A stretch of 64,000 nucleotides of DNA from Halorussus amylolyticus (GTDB lineage Archaea; Halobacteriota; Halobacteria; Halobacteriales; Haladaptataceae), in the NCBI RefSeq assembly GCF_004143485.2, contig NZ_ML974138.1:1-64000 (forward strand). The letters run 5' to 3'. The notes beneath the pieces are model-generated. The model saw only the letters and a program-made list of their open reading frames with translations. It had not been told where the DNA came from and made no database searches. Positions within the stretch are counted from its first letter, which is position 1; the number at the start of each line of letters is the position of its first letter. The position numbers were made by a program, and so were the translations under genes. Below are positions 16,758 to 24,973 of the stretch, one piece after another.

Positions 16758-18521
16758 TCAGTCGTCGGTCGCGTCGGATTTTCTGCCGTCCGCATCGGCC
16801 GCCTCGCCCTCGCCGCCGTCGGTAATCGCGGTCTCGCGCTTGCGCTCGAACCACGCCCACTCCTTCGAGAGCAGGCCGTCGTCTTCGAGGTCCCACGGGT
16901 CGCCGGACCCGACTTCGGGACCTTCGAGCCACGAGACCACGATGTTCCAGACGAAGATGAGTTGGCCGACGCCCATGAGTAACGCGCCGAGCGTAGCTAC
17001 CTGGTGCATATCGGTGAACTGCGGGAGATAGGTCGCGTAGCGTCGGGGCATGCCGCCGTAGCCCAGAAACAGCAGGGCGAAGAAGGTCACGTTCGACCCG
17101 ACCATCGTGAGCCAGAAGTGGATCTTGCCGAGGGTGCGCTGGTACATTCGGCCGGTGTAGAGCGGGAACCAGTAGTAGATGCCCGCGAACCCGGCGACCG
17201 CAATCGCGCCCATCACGATGAAGTGGAAGTGCCCGACCACGTAGTACGTGTCGTGGACGACCAGATTCACGGGGACTGACGCGAGGAAGACGCCGGTGAC
17301 GCCGCCGATGATGAAGTTCTGGACGAATCCAATGCAGAACAGCATCGGCGTCGTGAGTCTGATGTGCCCGTTCCACATGGTGGTAATCCAGTTGAACGTC
17401 TTGACCGCGCTCGGCACCGCGATAGCGAGCGAGACGGCCATGAACGACGCTCGAATCCGCGGGTCCATTCCGACCGCGAACATGTGGTGTGCCCACACGC
17501 CGAAACTCAGGATGCCAATTGCCAGCGTAGAATAGACGACGAACTTGAACCCGAACAGCTTCCGGCCAGCGAATCTCGGGAGGATGAGACTCACCAGTCC
17601 CATCGGCGGCAGAACGAGGATGTAGACCTCCGGGTGGCCGAAGAACCAGAACAGGTGCTGCCACAGCAGGGGACTGCCGCCCTCGACCGCGAAGAACGCG
17701 GTGCCGAAGTTGCGGTCGAGCAGGAGCATCACGAGCGCACTCCCGAGCAGGGGAAACGCGAACAGAATCAGCCCCGACTGGGTTATCATCGTCCACGAGA
17801 AGATGTCGAGTTCCTCCCACCCAACGTCCTCGCCGCGCTCGGTGAACACGGTCGCGATGAAGTTTATCGCCCCCATCGTCGCCGAGACGCCGGTCAGGTG
17901 GAGTCCGAGGAGCATCAGGTCCACGCCGGGGTTCACCTGCTCGGCCGACAGCGGCGTGTACATCGTCCAGCTCGTCTGCGAGGGTTCGATGCCCACGCCG
18001 AGCGGCGCGAAGAAGAAGCCCGCCCAGATGAGAAGCGCTCCGGGCGGCAACAGCCAGAACGCGATGGCGTTGATGCGCGGGAACGCCATGTCGTTCGCGC
18101 CGATGAGCAATGGGATGAAGTAGTTCCCGAACGCCGCGATGATGGGCGTCCCGAACAGGAACAGCATCGTGATTCCGTGGGTCGTCAACAGCGAATTGTA
18201 GAAGTTCGCGCCGATGAGCGTGGATTCGGGCGTGGCGAGTTCGACCCGCATCAGGAGGACCGCGATGCCACCGAACGCGAAGGCGATGAGTCCGTAGAGA
18301 CCGTACAGCATCCCGATGTCCTTGTGGTCCACCGTGGTGAGCCACCGAGCGAGACCGCCGGGTTTCTCCTCGTGGACGACATCCTCGGTCTCCCCGAATC
18401 CGCCCCCGCCCGCGGTAGACGTGTACGACCGCCAGTTCTCGGCGCGCGCGAGGAACGCCGCGACGCCGAGTAGGAGCACTCCCATGACGACCGTCAGCGC
18501 GAGCAGTTCGGCTTCGACCAT
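16758..18521 (-). CDS. coxA: Second heme-copper oxidase subunit I
   Basis: A 587-residue catalytic subunit of a terminal oxidase, separate from the coxAC fusion. Ligands: H115 (heme a, TTHGIT), H296 and Y300 in GHPEVY, H345/H346, and H431/H433 in GHFHFIVM. The K-channel lysine is K374 in VKTFNW. An extra N-terminal helix (about 5-25) precedes the usual LTTVDHKDIG start, and the C-terminal tail (after about 530) is hydrophilic and acidic. No subunit II or III is adjacent, so partner subunits must be elsewhere. It is transcribed divergently from an HTH_10 regulator, with hairpins in the shared 5' region. Confidence 0.93.
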   Translation of the reverse strand: MVEAELLALTVVMGVLLLGVAAFLARAENWRSYTSTAGGGGFGETEDVVHEEKPGGLARWLTTVDHKDIGMLYGLYGLIAFAFGGIAVLLMRVELATPESTLIGANFYNSLLTTHGITMLFLFGTPIIAAFGNYFIPLLIGANDMAFPRINAIAFWLLPPGALLIWAGFFFAPLGVGIEPSQTSWTMYTPLSAEQVNPGVDLMLLGLHLTGVSATMGAINFIATVFTERGEDVGWEELDIFSWTMITQSGLILFAFPLLGSALVMLLLDRNFGTAFFAVEGGSPLLWQHLFWFFGHPEVYILVLPPMGLVSLILPRFAGRKLFGFKFVVYSTLAIGILSFGVWAHHMFAVGMDPRIRASFMAVSLAIAVPSAVKTFNWITTMWNGHIRLTTPMLFCIGFVQNFIIGGVTGVFLASVPVNLVVHDTYYVVGHFHFIVMGAIAVAGFAGIYYWFPLYTGRMYQRTLGKIHFWLTMVGSNVTFFALLFLGYGGMPRRYATYLPQFTDMHQVATLGALLMGVGQLIFVWNIVVSWLEGPEVGSGDPWDLEDDGLLSKEWAWFERKRETAITDGGEGEAADADGRKSDATDD

Positions 18522-18596
18522 GTGGGGACGAACGGCCGAGAGCTACGTGGGTTCTCGGTTGGCGTGCGCCGAAATCCGTCGCGCGACGGTCAACTT

Positions 18597-18654
18597 CGAA
18601 ATCGCCCCGACGCCGTCGGGGCGATTTCGAGAGAGACCGCGCGACAGGTCTCTC
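18597..18654. promoter_or_regulatory. Two consecutive inverted repeats between divergent coxA and HTH_10 genes
   Basis: The first has perfect 15-bp arms (CGAAATCGCCCCGAC, 3-nt spacer, 18597-18629). The second has 8-bp arms GAGAGACC / GGTCTCTC (18631-18654). They lie between the 5' ends of two divergent genes, so they are not terminators for either; they may be regulator binding sites or part of a 5' leader. A third weaker repeat (CTTCGACGC) follows. Confidence 0.55.
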
Positions 18655-18723
18655 CTTCGACGCGTCTGAGGTCGAAGCGTCGTCAGCCACCGGACATAAC
18701 TCGGCGTGCGCCGAACGAGCGGT

Positions 18724-19443
18724 ATGCGAGTCCTGTCGTTCGCCCTCGACTACGATTCGGGGGCCGACCCGGTGGCCGACGCGTTCGGAGCGAATCCGAA
18801 CGCGTCGGCGCGCTCGCTGGCGTGCGCGGTCACGCCCGACCACTGCTGGCGCGTGGACCGAATCGTCGGCCCGGATGGGAGTCTCGACCGGGTGCAGGCC
18901 GCGGTCGAAGACCACGGCCACGCCGCCGACTGCCTCGGGGCAAGCGACTGCGAGACGGACCACCGGACCGCGGTCCTCCACCGCGACCCGACCAGCCGAA
19001 TCCTGTTCACGTCGTGGGCGAAGACCGACCGATGCAGTTCGGTGCCGCACCTCGCGCTTTCGCACCTCGGGCCGGGCGTTCTGTTCGCGACCGAACGCCG
19101 CGGGCGTCGGTACGAGTGGCGCGTCCTGATGCCGAGCGGCGCGAACCTCGGGCCGCTGTACGACGCGCTCCGGGACGCCTGCGGCGAAGGCGTCGGTCTC
19201 GACCTCCGGCAGGTCACCGACGAATCGGCGTGGCTGTCGGCGTACACCGGTCGGCCCGCGCTTCCTTACGCCCACTACGAGACGCTCCGCGAAGCCGTCG
19301 AGCGCGGCTATTACGAGACCCCGCGCGAGATTACGGTCGAGGAACTGGCCGACGAACTCGACGTTCCGCGCTCGACGCTCTCGTACCGACTCCGACGCGC
19401 GGAGGCCGAACTGGCGACCGAGTTCGTCCGGCGCGAACGGTAG
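18724..19443 (+). CDS. HTH_10 (Bat-type) transcription regulator
   Basis: A 239-residue haloarchaeal regulator. The C-terminal ~55 residues are the bacterio-opsin-activator HTH domain (YETLREAVERGYYETPREITVEELADELDVPRSTLSYRLRRAE). The N-terminal ~170 residues form the variable sensor-like half; it contains several cysteines and histidines (C27-range CAVTPDHCW, HAADCLGASDCETDH, DRCSS), which could respond to a metal or redox signal. The ATG at 18724 gives the standard N-terminus for the family (MRVLSFALDY). It is divergent from the oxidase subunit I gene 202 bp away and is a candidate controller of it. Confidence 0.88.
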   Translation: MRVLSFALDYDSGADPVADAFGANPNASARSLACAVTPDHCWRVDRIVGPDGSLDRVQAAVEDHGHAADCLGASDCETDHRTAVLHRDPTSRILFTSWAKTDRCSSVPHLALSHLGPGVLFATERRGRRYEWRVLMPSGANLGPLYDALRDACGEGVGLDLRQVTDESAWLSAYTGRPALPYAHYETLREAVERGYYETPREITVEELADELDVPRSTLSYRLRRAEAELATEFVRRER

Positions 19444-19538
19444 GAGAGTCTGGGAGAGTCGAGAAAACGACGTGCGATTCAGAGGCCCCGAGTGCCGCGA
19501 GCAGTGCGCCTTTAGGCGCGCACATCCAATTCGCGGGT

Positions 19539-20540
19539 ATGAACATGCTCGTAAACGGAGAGTGGCGGGTCGGCGCGTACGAGAGCACGAACGACGAGGG
19601 GGAGTTCGACAGGCAGGAGACCACCTTCCGGAATCGAATCGAGGACGACCCGGACGCCGAGTTCCCGGCCGAGTCGGGTCGCTACCACCTCTACGTCTCG
19701 TACGCCTGCCCGTGGGCGCACCGGACCCTGCTCGTCCGGAGTCTCAAGGGACTCGAAGACGCGATTTCCGTCTCAGTCGTGGACCCGTTTCGCGAGGACG
19801 ACGGCTGGGAGTTCAGCCCCGAGAAGGAGGGGTGTACCGAGGGCCACCTCCACGGCTACGAGTACCTCCGGGACGTGTACACCGAGGCCGATTCGGAGTT
19901 CACCGGGCGCGTGACGGTGCCCGTGCTGTGGGACAAAGAGCGCGAGACCATCGTGAACAACGAGTCGCGCGAAATCATGCGGATGTTGGATACGGAGTTT
20001 GACTCCGTGGCGAACTCCGATGTTACCCTCTATCCCGAGGGCGACCGCGACGAGGTAGACGAACTCATCGACAACATCTACGACCCCATCAACAACGGGG
20101 TCTACCGGGCGGGGTTCGCTGGCGGACAGGAGGCGTATGAGCGAGCTATCGACGACCTGTTCTCCGCGCTCGACCGCTACGACGACCTGCTCGAAGACCG
20201 GCGGTACCTCGCCGGGCCGGTCCTCACGGAGGCCGATGTGGCGATGTTCACGACGCTCGTGCGATTCGACGCGGTCTACTACACCCACTTCAAGTGCAAC
20301 GTCCGCCGGATTTCGGACTACGAGAACCTCGGGCCGTACCTTCGCGACCTCTATCAGACGCCGAAGGTGGCGGAAACTGTGAACATGAGCCACATCAAGG
20401 AACACTACTACCGGAGCCACGCTGACCTGAATCCCAAGCGCATCGTCCCGGTCGGCCCCGAACTCGACTTCGAGGCGAGTCACGACCGGGACGAACTGCC
20501 GGGCGGCCCGCCCGAGGACGTGGAAGCCCCGGCGCGCTGA
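19539..20540 (+). CDS. Glutathionyl-hydroquinone reductase-like (YqjG/ECM4-type GST)
   Basis: A 333-residue member of the Xi-class GST family. The thioredoxin-fold half carries the catalytic motif SYACPWAHR (C62-region), with the expected VDPF and GRVTVPVLWDKE segments, and the helical half includes NGVYRAGFAGGQEAYERA and the family-typical LTEADVAMFTTLVRFDAVY. The C-terminus extends with SHIKEHYYRSHADLNPKRIVPVGP as in YqjG. The ATG at 19539 lies 26 nt from a TTTAG stretch inside a GC-rich palindrome. Haloarchaea usually lack glutathione and use gamma-glutamylcysteine, so the physiological thiol may differ; that is inference. Confidence 0.9.
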   Translation: MNMLVNGEWRVGAYESTNDEGEFDRQETTFRNRIEDDPDAEFPAESGRYHLYVSYACPWAHRTLLVRSLKGLEDAISVSVVDPFREDDGWEFSPEKEGCTEGHLHGYEYLRDVYTEADSEFTGRVTVPVLWDKERETIVNNESREIMRMLDTEFDSVANSDVTLYPEGDRDEVDELIDNIYDPINNGVYRAGFAGGQEAYERAIDDLFSALDRYDDLLEDRRYLAGPVLTEADVAMFTTLVRFDAVYYTHFKCNVRRISDYENLGPYLRDLYQTPKVAETVNMSHIKEHYYRSHADLNPKRIVPVGPELDFEASHDRDELPGGPPEDVEAPAR

Positions 20541-20586
20541 TTCGCGAGTGTTTCGTAGCGAACGGCGACACAGGCCACCGACGGCG

Positions 20587-20772
20587 GGAATGAAAGGGGC
20601 CGTCCGGTCGCGGCCGAAGGCCGTGGTCGCTTGCGCAGGCAACTATTCGCGCCGCGCGGTGTGGAAGGCGCGAATATCCTGCGCAACGACCGCGACCACC
20701 GGAAGACAAACCGCGTCTTCCGAGGTCACGCTCGCTCCGCTTGCGTGACCGGGCGGGGGCTTTCTGGCTGTT
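20587..20772. repeat. Structured dispersed element, copy 2 (about 186 nt)
   Basis: Same conserved ends as copies 1 and 3. The terminal stem pairs CCGTCCGGTC with GACCGGGCGG, where one C-to-T change keeps pairing as a G-U wobble. The central stem uses different bases from copies 1 and 3 yet still pairs (GCGCAGG at 20633 with CCTGCGC at 20678; TATTCGCGCC with GGCGCGAATA). A 52-bp two-hairpin module (20699-20750) follows the central stem; the same module is inverted in copy 3. It lies between the GST-like gene and the thioredoxin-like gene. Confidence 0.8.
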
Positions 20773-20901
20773 AATAGCCCGTCGTGTTCTGCGGTTCGTT
20801 CCACTTCCACGGTCGCGTCGCCTGTTCGATTGCAATCCAGATTACCTGACGCCACCTCCACCACCCGAATCTATTTTTCCGACGCCGAACAACTCCCAGT
20901 C

Positions 20902-21459
20902 ATGGTAATGAAAGAGTCCGAGGCCGAACTGGAGCGCGGCGACCCGGTGCCGAACTTCGAACTGCGGGGCACCGACGGCGAGACTCACACCCTCGCGGAC
21001 TTCGCCGACTACGACGCCCTCTTGCTCGTGTTTACGTGCAATCACTGCCCGTACGCGCAGGCGAAGTTCGACCTGCTGAACGACATCGCCGCGGAGTACG
21101 ACGACGCCTCAGTCGTCGGCATCAACCCCAACGACGCCGAGGAGTACCCCGACGACTCCTTCGAGAAGATGGTCGAGTACGTCGAGGACGGGACGATTCG
21201 GTACGACGCCTACCTCCGCGACGAGACCCAAGAGGCCGCCGAGGCCTACGGCGCGGTCTGTACGCCTGACCCGTTCCTGCTTCGCAACGAGGGCGACACC
21301 TTCACGCTGGCGTACCACGGCCGCCTCGACGACGCGATGAACCCCGACGACGAGGCGACCGAGTTCTACATCCGCGAGGCCATCGACTCGGTGCTGGCGG
21401 GCGAGGACGTGGACTTGGAGTTCATGCCCTCGCGCGGGTGTTCCATCAAGTGGAAGTGA
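20902..21459 (+). CDS. Thioredoxin-fold (AhpC/TSA-related) redox protein
   Basis: A 185-residue thioredoxin-superfamily protein. The pattern NFELRGTDGETHTLADF, then LLVFTCNHCPYAQAKFDLLNDIAAEY, is that of the peroxiredoxin-like 'thioredoxin family protein' group in which the active motif is TCNHCPYA with two cysteines spaced CxxC. A conserved second region GAVCTPDPFLL contains the cis-Pro-like loop. The TATA box TCTATTTTT (20869-20877) is about 27 nt ahead of the ATG, so the message is probably leaderless. The likely role is a thiol oxidoreductase or peroxidase in the cytoplasm; it sits next to another thiol enzyme. Confidence 0.85.
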   Translation: MVMKESEAELERGDPVPNFELRGTDGETHTLADFADYDALLLVFTCNHCPYAQAKFDLLNDIAAEYDDASVVGINPNDAEEYPDDSFEKMVEYVEDGTIRYDAYLRDETQEAAEAYGAVCTPDPFLLRNEGDTFTLAYHGRLDDAMNPDDEATEFYIREAIDSVLAGEDVDLEFMPSRGCSIKWK

Positions 21460-21556
21460 TCGAGGTGGAAGCGAGCGCGGCCGCCTTCATCGAAGCGTTC
21501 GGACACGACCCCGGATGAACAGAAGACTTTTTTCGGAACGGGACACACCGACACCT

Positions 21557-22159
21557 ATGGCAGAGCCCTCCCCGTTCGACCCGGAGTCGAGCAAGTACAA
21601 CATCTCCACGGTCGAACTCGACGACGACAGCTACGAGGTCAAACAGTCGGCGATTCGGAACAAGTACGCCGTCCGCGACAGCAACGGCGACGTGGTCCTG
21701 CGCGGGAAACAGAAGCTCTTCAAGATGAAAGAGGAGTTCCCGTTCGTCACCGGCGACGACCGAGAGGCGTTCACGGTGAAAGCTGGCGGTATCTTGGACG
21801 TGGCGGGGAACTACACCATCACGGACGCGGGCACCGGCGAGGAAATCGTCGTCCTCGACGAGGACTTCTCGCTGTTCGTCGAGAACTGGACGATTCGAGA
21901 CCCCGACACGGGAGACGCCCTGGCGACTATTCACTCGAAGGGCAAAGTCCTCTCTGCGCTCCGACATCTCGTGAGTATCGCGAACATCTTCCCGAACAAG
22001 TACGAGATACTCGACGCGGACGGCAACCACGTCGGCGACATCGACGGACAGTTCTCGCTTCGAGACACCTACACCGTCAGCATCGACGACGCGAGCAACG
22101 TCCCGAAGGAAGCGGTGGTCGCCGCCGCGTGCATCCTCGACGCCCTCGAAAATCAGTAA
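21557..22159 (+). CDS. LURP-one-related (LOR/scramblase-like) family protein
   Basis: A 200-residue protein with the twelve-strand tubby-like beta-barrel pattern of the LOR family (YEVKQSAIRNKYAVRDSNGDVVLRGKQKLFKMKEEFPFV, later NIFPNKYEILDADGNHVGDIDGQFSLRDTYTVSID) and a final hydrophobic helix (EAVVAAACILDAL). The second ATG (21557) was chosen because the TTTTTT element at 21528-21533 is about 26 nt upstream of it. The biochemical role of archaeal LOR proteins is unknown. Haloarchaea commonly carry several. Confidence 0.85.
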   Translation: MAEPSPFDPESSKYNISTVELDDDSYEVKQSAIRNKYAVRDSNGDVVLRGKQKLFKMKEEFPFVTGDDREAFTVKAGGILDVAGNYTITDAGTGEEIVVLDEDFSLFVENWTIRDPDTGDALATIHSKGKVLSALRHLVSIANIFPNKYEILDADGNHVGDIDGQFSLRDTYTVSIDDASNVPKEAVVAAACILDALENQ

Positions 22160-22228
22160 GCCGAAGGCCGCTCCCGGAGATCGGTCATTCGGTCGCCGTT
22201 TACGCCTTCGTTTTCGATATCGTAAACG

Positions 22229-23434
22229 CTAGCTCGACCCGGAAAGTGAAACCTCCCCGGAATAGGCGGTCAGCGAGTCGGCGTACCCCATCAGCGTGGT
22301 TCCGAGGATGCTCATCAGCAGGACGTAGCCCACCGCGAACGCCGGAATCGTCGTTCCCAAGGCTCCCGTGCCGACGCTGGTGGCGAGCGCCGCGATGACC
22401 AGCGAGAACTCCCCGCGCGGGACGAGACCCACGCCGACCCGGAGCGAGCGCCGACGATTCAGACCGTAGAGAAATCCCCCGGCGGTCCCGCTGGCGAGTT
22501 TGGTCAGCGTGGTCGCCACGACTGCGACCGCGAGCAGGGCCGCGACCCCTGCGATGACCGTCACGTCGGTCGTGAGACCGATGGAGAAGAAGAAGACGGC
22601 GGCGAACAGGTCCCGCGCGGGAGCGACCACGGTCTCGATGCGGTGGGTGTGGCCGGTCGTACTGAATGCGGTGCCGACGAAGAACGCCGCGACCGCCTCG
22701 CTCACGCCGAGCGCGAGCGCCCCGCCCGCGACCAGCGTCGTGACGCCGAGGACCCGGAGCAAGAACAGTTCGTCCGAATCGACCGTGAAGGCGCGCTCGA
22801 CGTACTCGGTGCCGTACCACGCGAGCAGGGTGAGACCGCCGAGGAACGCGAACGCGATGCCGACCGAGATTGCGGCCTCGTCGAGTCCGCCGCCGCCGAG
22901 CGCGACGGCCGAGAGGACCGCGAGATACACCGCGATGAGGATGTCTTCGAAAACGAGCGTGCCGAGAATCGCCTCGCTCTCGGGGTTGGCAATCCACCCG
23001 CGGTCGATGAGCGACTTGGTGATGACCGCGCTGGAGGAGATGTAGACGATGCCCGCGACGAACAGCGTCTCGATGAGCGTGAACCCGAACGCGAACCCGA
23101 TTGCGATGCCGACGCCGAAGTTCAGCACGAAGTCCACGGTGCCGATGCCGACGAGCTTGTTCCAGCCCTCCACGAGGCGCTCGATGTTGAACTCCAGTCC
23201 GAGGAAGAACAGGAGGAAGACGACGCCGAGTTCCGCCAGCACGTCGATGAACTCGTGGTTCTCGACCAGCGTGAGCGGAATCGGCCCGAGCGCGGTAGGG
23301 ACGTTCGGTCCGACGAGGATGCCCGCGACGATGTACATCGGGATGACCGACTGATTCACGCGGACCGCGAGCGCACCGCCGATTGCGAGCGCTGTGAGCG
23401 CGATGCCGACTTCGATGAGGATTTCTCCGGCCAT
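22229..23434 (-). CDS. CPA2-type K+/H+ (Na+/H+) antiporter membrane subunit
   Basis: A 401-residue cation:proton antiporter of the CPA2/KefB group with about 12 membrane helices. Recognisable segments are YIVAGILVGPNVPTALGPI, ELGVVFLLFFLGLEFN, TLVFEDILIAVYLA (a conserved acidic FED in the transport helix), and the gene's later half GLVPRGEFSLVIA. It lacks the C-terminal TrkA-N domain of KefB/C; instead its regulator is encoded by the gene directly upstream with no gap between them. The pair resembles bacterial KhtU/KhtT, which export K+ in exchange for H+. This fits ion control in a salt-in halophile. Confidence 0.9.
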   Translation of the reverse strand: MAGEILIEVGIALTALAIGGALAVRVNQSVIPMYIVAGILVGPNVPTALGPIPLTLVENHEFIDVLAELGVVFLLFFLGLEFNIERLVEGWNKLVGIGTVDFVLNFGVGIAIGFAFGFTLIETLFVAGIVYISSSAVITKSLIDRGWIANPESEAILGTLVFEDILIAVYLAVLSAVALGGGGLDEAAISVGIAFAFLGGLTLLAWYGTEYVERAFTVDSDELFLLRVLGVTTLVAGGALALGVSEAVAAFFVGTAFSTTGHTHRIETVVAPARDLFAAVFFFSIGLTTDVTVIAGVAALLAVAVVATTLTKLASGTAGGFLYGLNRRRSLRVGVGLVPRGEFSLVIAALATSVGTGALGTTIPAFAVGYVLLMSILGTTLMGYADSLTAYSGEVSLSGSS

Positions 23435-23914
23435 CTACGCGGCGAGTAGGTCGTCCAGGGCCTGTTGTTCGTCGCGGGTCCCGAGGGTGACGAGGATGTC
23501 GCCCGCCCGGAGTTCGAACTCCGAGCCGGGATTGGCGACCGTCTCGTCGTCGCGCTGAACCGCGATGACAGAGGTACCCGTCCGCTGGCGGATTTCGGCG
23601 TCCCGGAGGCTCTCGCCTTCGAGCGACGAGCCAGCGGGAAGGTCGGTCCACTCGATGATGGACTCGCCGAGCGGCACGTCCACGCTGTCCAAATCGACTG
23701 GCTGGAAGTACGCGCCCTCCAGAATCGTGCCGAACTCGCGGGCCTGCTTGTCGTTGAGTTCGAACAGTTTCGTGCCGTCGGCGTCCTCGGAGGGTCGCCG
23801 GAACACCTCGCGCTTGCCGTCGTGGTGGATGAGCACGACGAGGCGGTCCTCGCCGTCGAGTTCGTACTCGAACTTCCGGCCGACGCCCGGCACGTCGGTT
23901 TCGTAGACTGTCAT
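23435..23914 (-). CDS. KhtT-like TrkA-C (RCK-C) regulatory subunit of the antiporter
   Basis: A 159-residue cytoplasmic protein. The N-terminal ~75 residues form the KhtT/AmhM N-domain (YETDVPGVGRKFEYELDGEDRLVVLIHHDGKREVF). The C-terminal ~80 residues are an RCK_C domain (LRDAEIRQRTGTSVIAVQRDDETVANPGSEFELRAGDILVTLGT), which binds a ligand such as cyclic di-AMP, a nucleotide or NAD to gate the transporter. The stop abuts the antiporter start without spacing. The co-transcribed pair is an established arrangement for the family. Confidence 0.9.
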   Translation of the reverse strand: MTVYETDVPGVGRKFEYELDGEDRLVVLIHHDGKREVFRRPSEDADGTKLFELNDKQAREFGTILEGAYFQPVDLDSVDVPLGESIIEWTDLPAGSSLEGESLRDAEIRQRTGTSVIAVQRDDETVANPGSEFELRAGDILVTLGTRDEQQALDDLLAA

Positions 23915-24028
23915 GGATGTGAAGAGGGCGAATAGGGTCTTAAACGTGGGGTGAGGCGAATCGGGGGCTGGAAGAATGAGGCTGCGATTGGTATCTCCGG
24001 TTCGCAGCAGCGAGAAACCACACCGGGG

Positions 24029-24502
24029 TTACTCTCCACGGTCGCCGTACGTTCCCTCACCCCAATCATACTCGGACGGTTCGTCGTTCCGTTCGAGGTA
24101 GTCTTCCAGCACCTCCTGCACCGTCCGGCCGAGGTCGTCTAACGAACCGTCAATCATCGAAACCGTGCTCGAATCGAGCGATTCGGTCGAATCTCGCTCC
24201 CGCCAGTCGTCCGGAATCGTCGGGGCGTCGAAGCGAAGCCTATCTTCGGTCGGGTCCCAGTAGAAGTCGAACGCCTGGAACAGGCCGAGGTCGCTGACGA
24301 TTCGGACCTGCTCTTCGTCGAGATTCGTGTACTCGGCCCACTCGTTGAACCCCTCTTTCCACGCACCCTCCTCTAGCAGGTCTTCGATATCCTCGCGGTA
24401 GAAATCCTCCGACCCGAGCGTCTCTTCTTGCCACTCGAACTCGCGCGGCATCCCTCGGTTCGAGAGGTCTGGTGATTCCGGTACCGCTACATCGAGCGTC
24501 AT
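24029..24502 (-). CDS. Acidic hypothetical protein, 157 residues
   Basis: A soluble, very acidic protein with many Trp, Tyr and Phe residues (EFEWQEETL, FNEWAEYTNL, AFDFYWDPTEDRLRF, SEYDWGEGTYGDRGE). No catalytic or metal motif and no signal is visible. The codon use is typical of the genome but the flanks become AT-rich on both sides. The ATG at 24502 precedes a well-placed start and there is a TATA-like TTTATTGTG about 25 nt upstream on this strand. The family is not recognised. Confidence 0.65.
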   Translation of the reverse strand: MTLDVAVPESPDLSNRGMPREFEWQEETLGSEDFYREDIEDLLEEGAWKEGFNEWAEYTNLDEEQVRIVSDLGLFQAFDFYWDPTEDRLRFDAPTIPDDWRERDSTESLDSSTVSMIDGSLDDLGRTVQEVLEDYLERNDEPSEYDWGEGTYGDRGE

Positions 24503-24621
24503 ACCAATAGTGCCACTGGGAACACAATAAAGCCTCAGACCAGTCCTCGACGAGGGAGATACTCTCTCAAAAGAACATCCCGTTTCTGAATAACGAATCT
24601 GTATTGCTGACTCCTGATAAT

Positions 24622-24693
24622 GAGAAGCGAAAGCGGACGCAGAACGAGAATAGAAAGCAGACGCAAAACGAGAAACAAAAGCAGACGCAAAAC
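24622..24693. repeat. Three 24-bp tandem repeats
   Basis: Three abutting units of exactly 24 bp start with GAGAA and end GACGCAGAAC or GACGCAAAAC (24622-24645, 24646-24669, 24670-24693). The last two differ at few positions. They are purine-rich (G/A) on the plus strand and lie in an AT-rich gap without a gene. Confidence 0.9.
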
Positions 24694-24721
24694 TGTGGAG
24701 CCAGCTAGCTACTCCCGGTAC

Positions 24722-24973
24722 CTATGAGGACCGCACCGCAACCGCGACGGCCACACACCTCCCCAACCGACTGCGGTCCTCGGTTAGTCGCTCCCTTCGG
24801 TCGCTCCTTCCTGCGGTCCTCATCCCTCGCGCGACTTGGGCGCGGCATAAAGCCGCGCCAGCACGCGCCGGGTGGACTGATTCGCCGTAGCTTTCCCCGA
24901 AAGTCCAGCCGAGACGTGGCTCTTGGATTTCGGGACAACGCTTTCCCCGAGGGCCGCCGAAGCCGAATCCGAC
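24722..24973. other. Non-coding stretch with haloarchaeal repeated sequence
   Basis: The DNA holds direct and inverted copies of a GCGGTCCTC word (24723, 24774, 24813) and a hairpin around GCGCGGCATAAAGCCGCGCC (24840-24860). From memory, very similar stretches recur in haloarchaeal genomes and are often mistranslated as small proteins. I see no gene here. The gap as a whole (24503-24973) also contains the AT-rich tandem repeat. Confidence 0.5.

Noticed and set aside
22196-22235. A separate regulatory palindrome behind the antiporter gene
   Set aside because: It uses the CGTTTNCG words with mismatches and lies downstream of two convergent genes, so it is noted only as a distant member of the family.
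24622-24693. CRISPR array
   Set aside because: The three 24-bp units abut without spacers.
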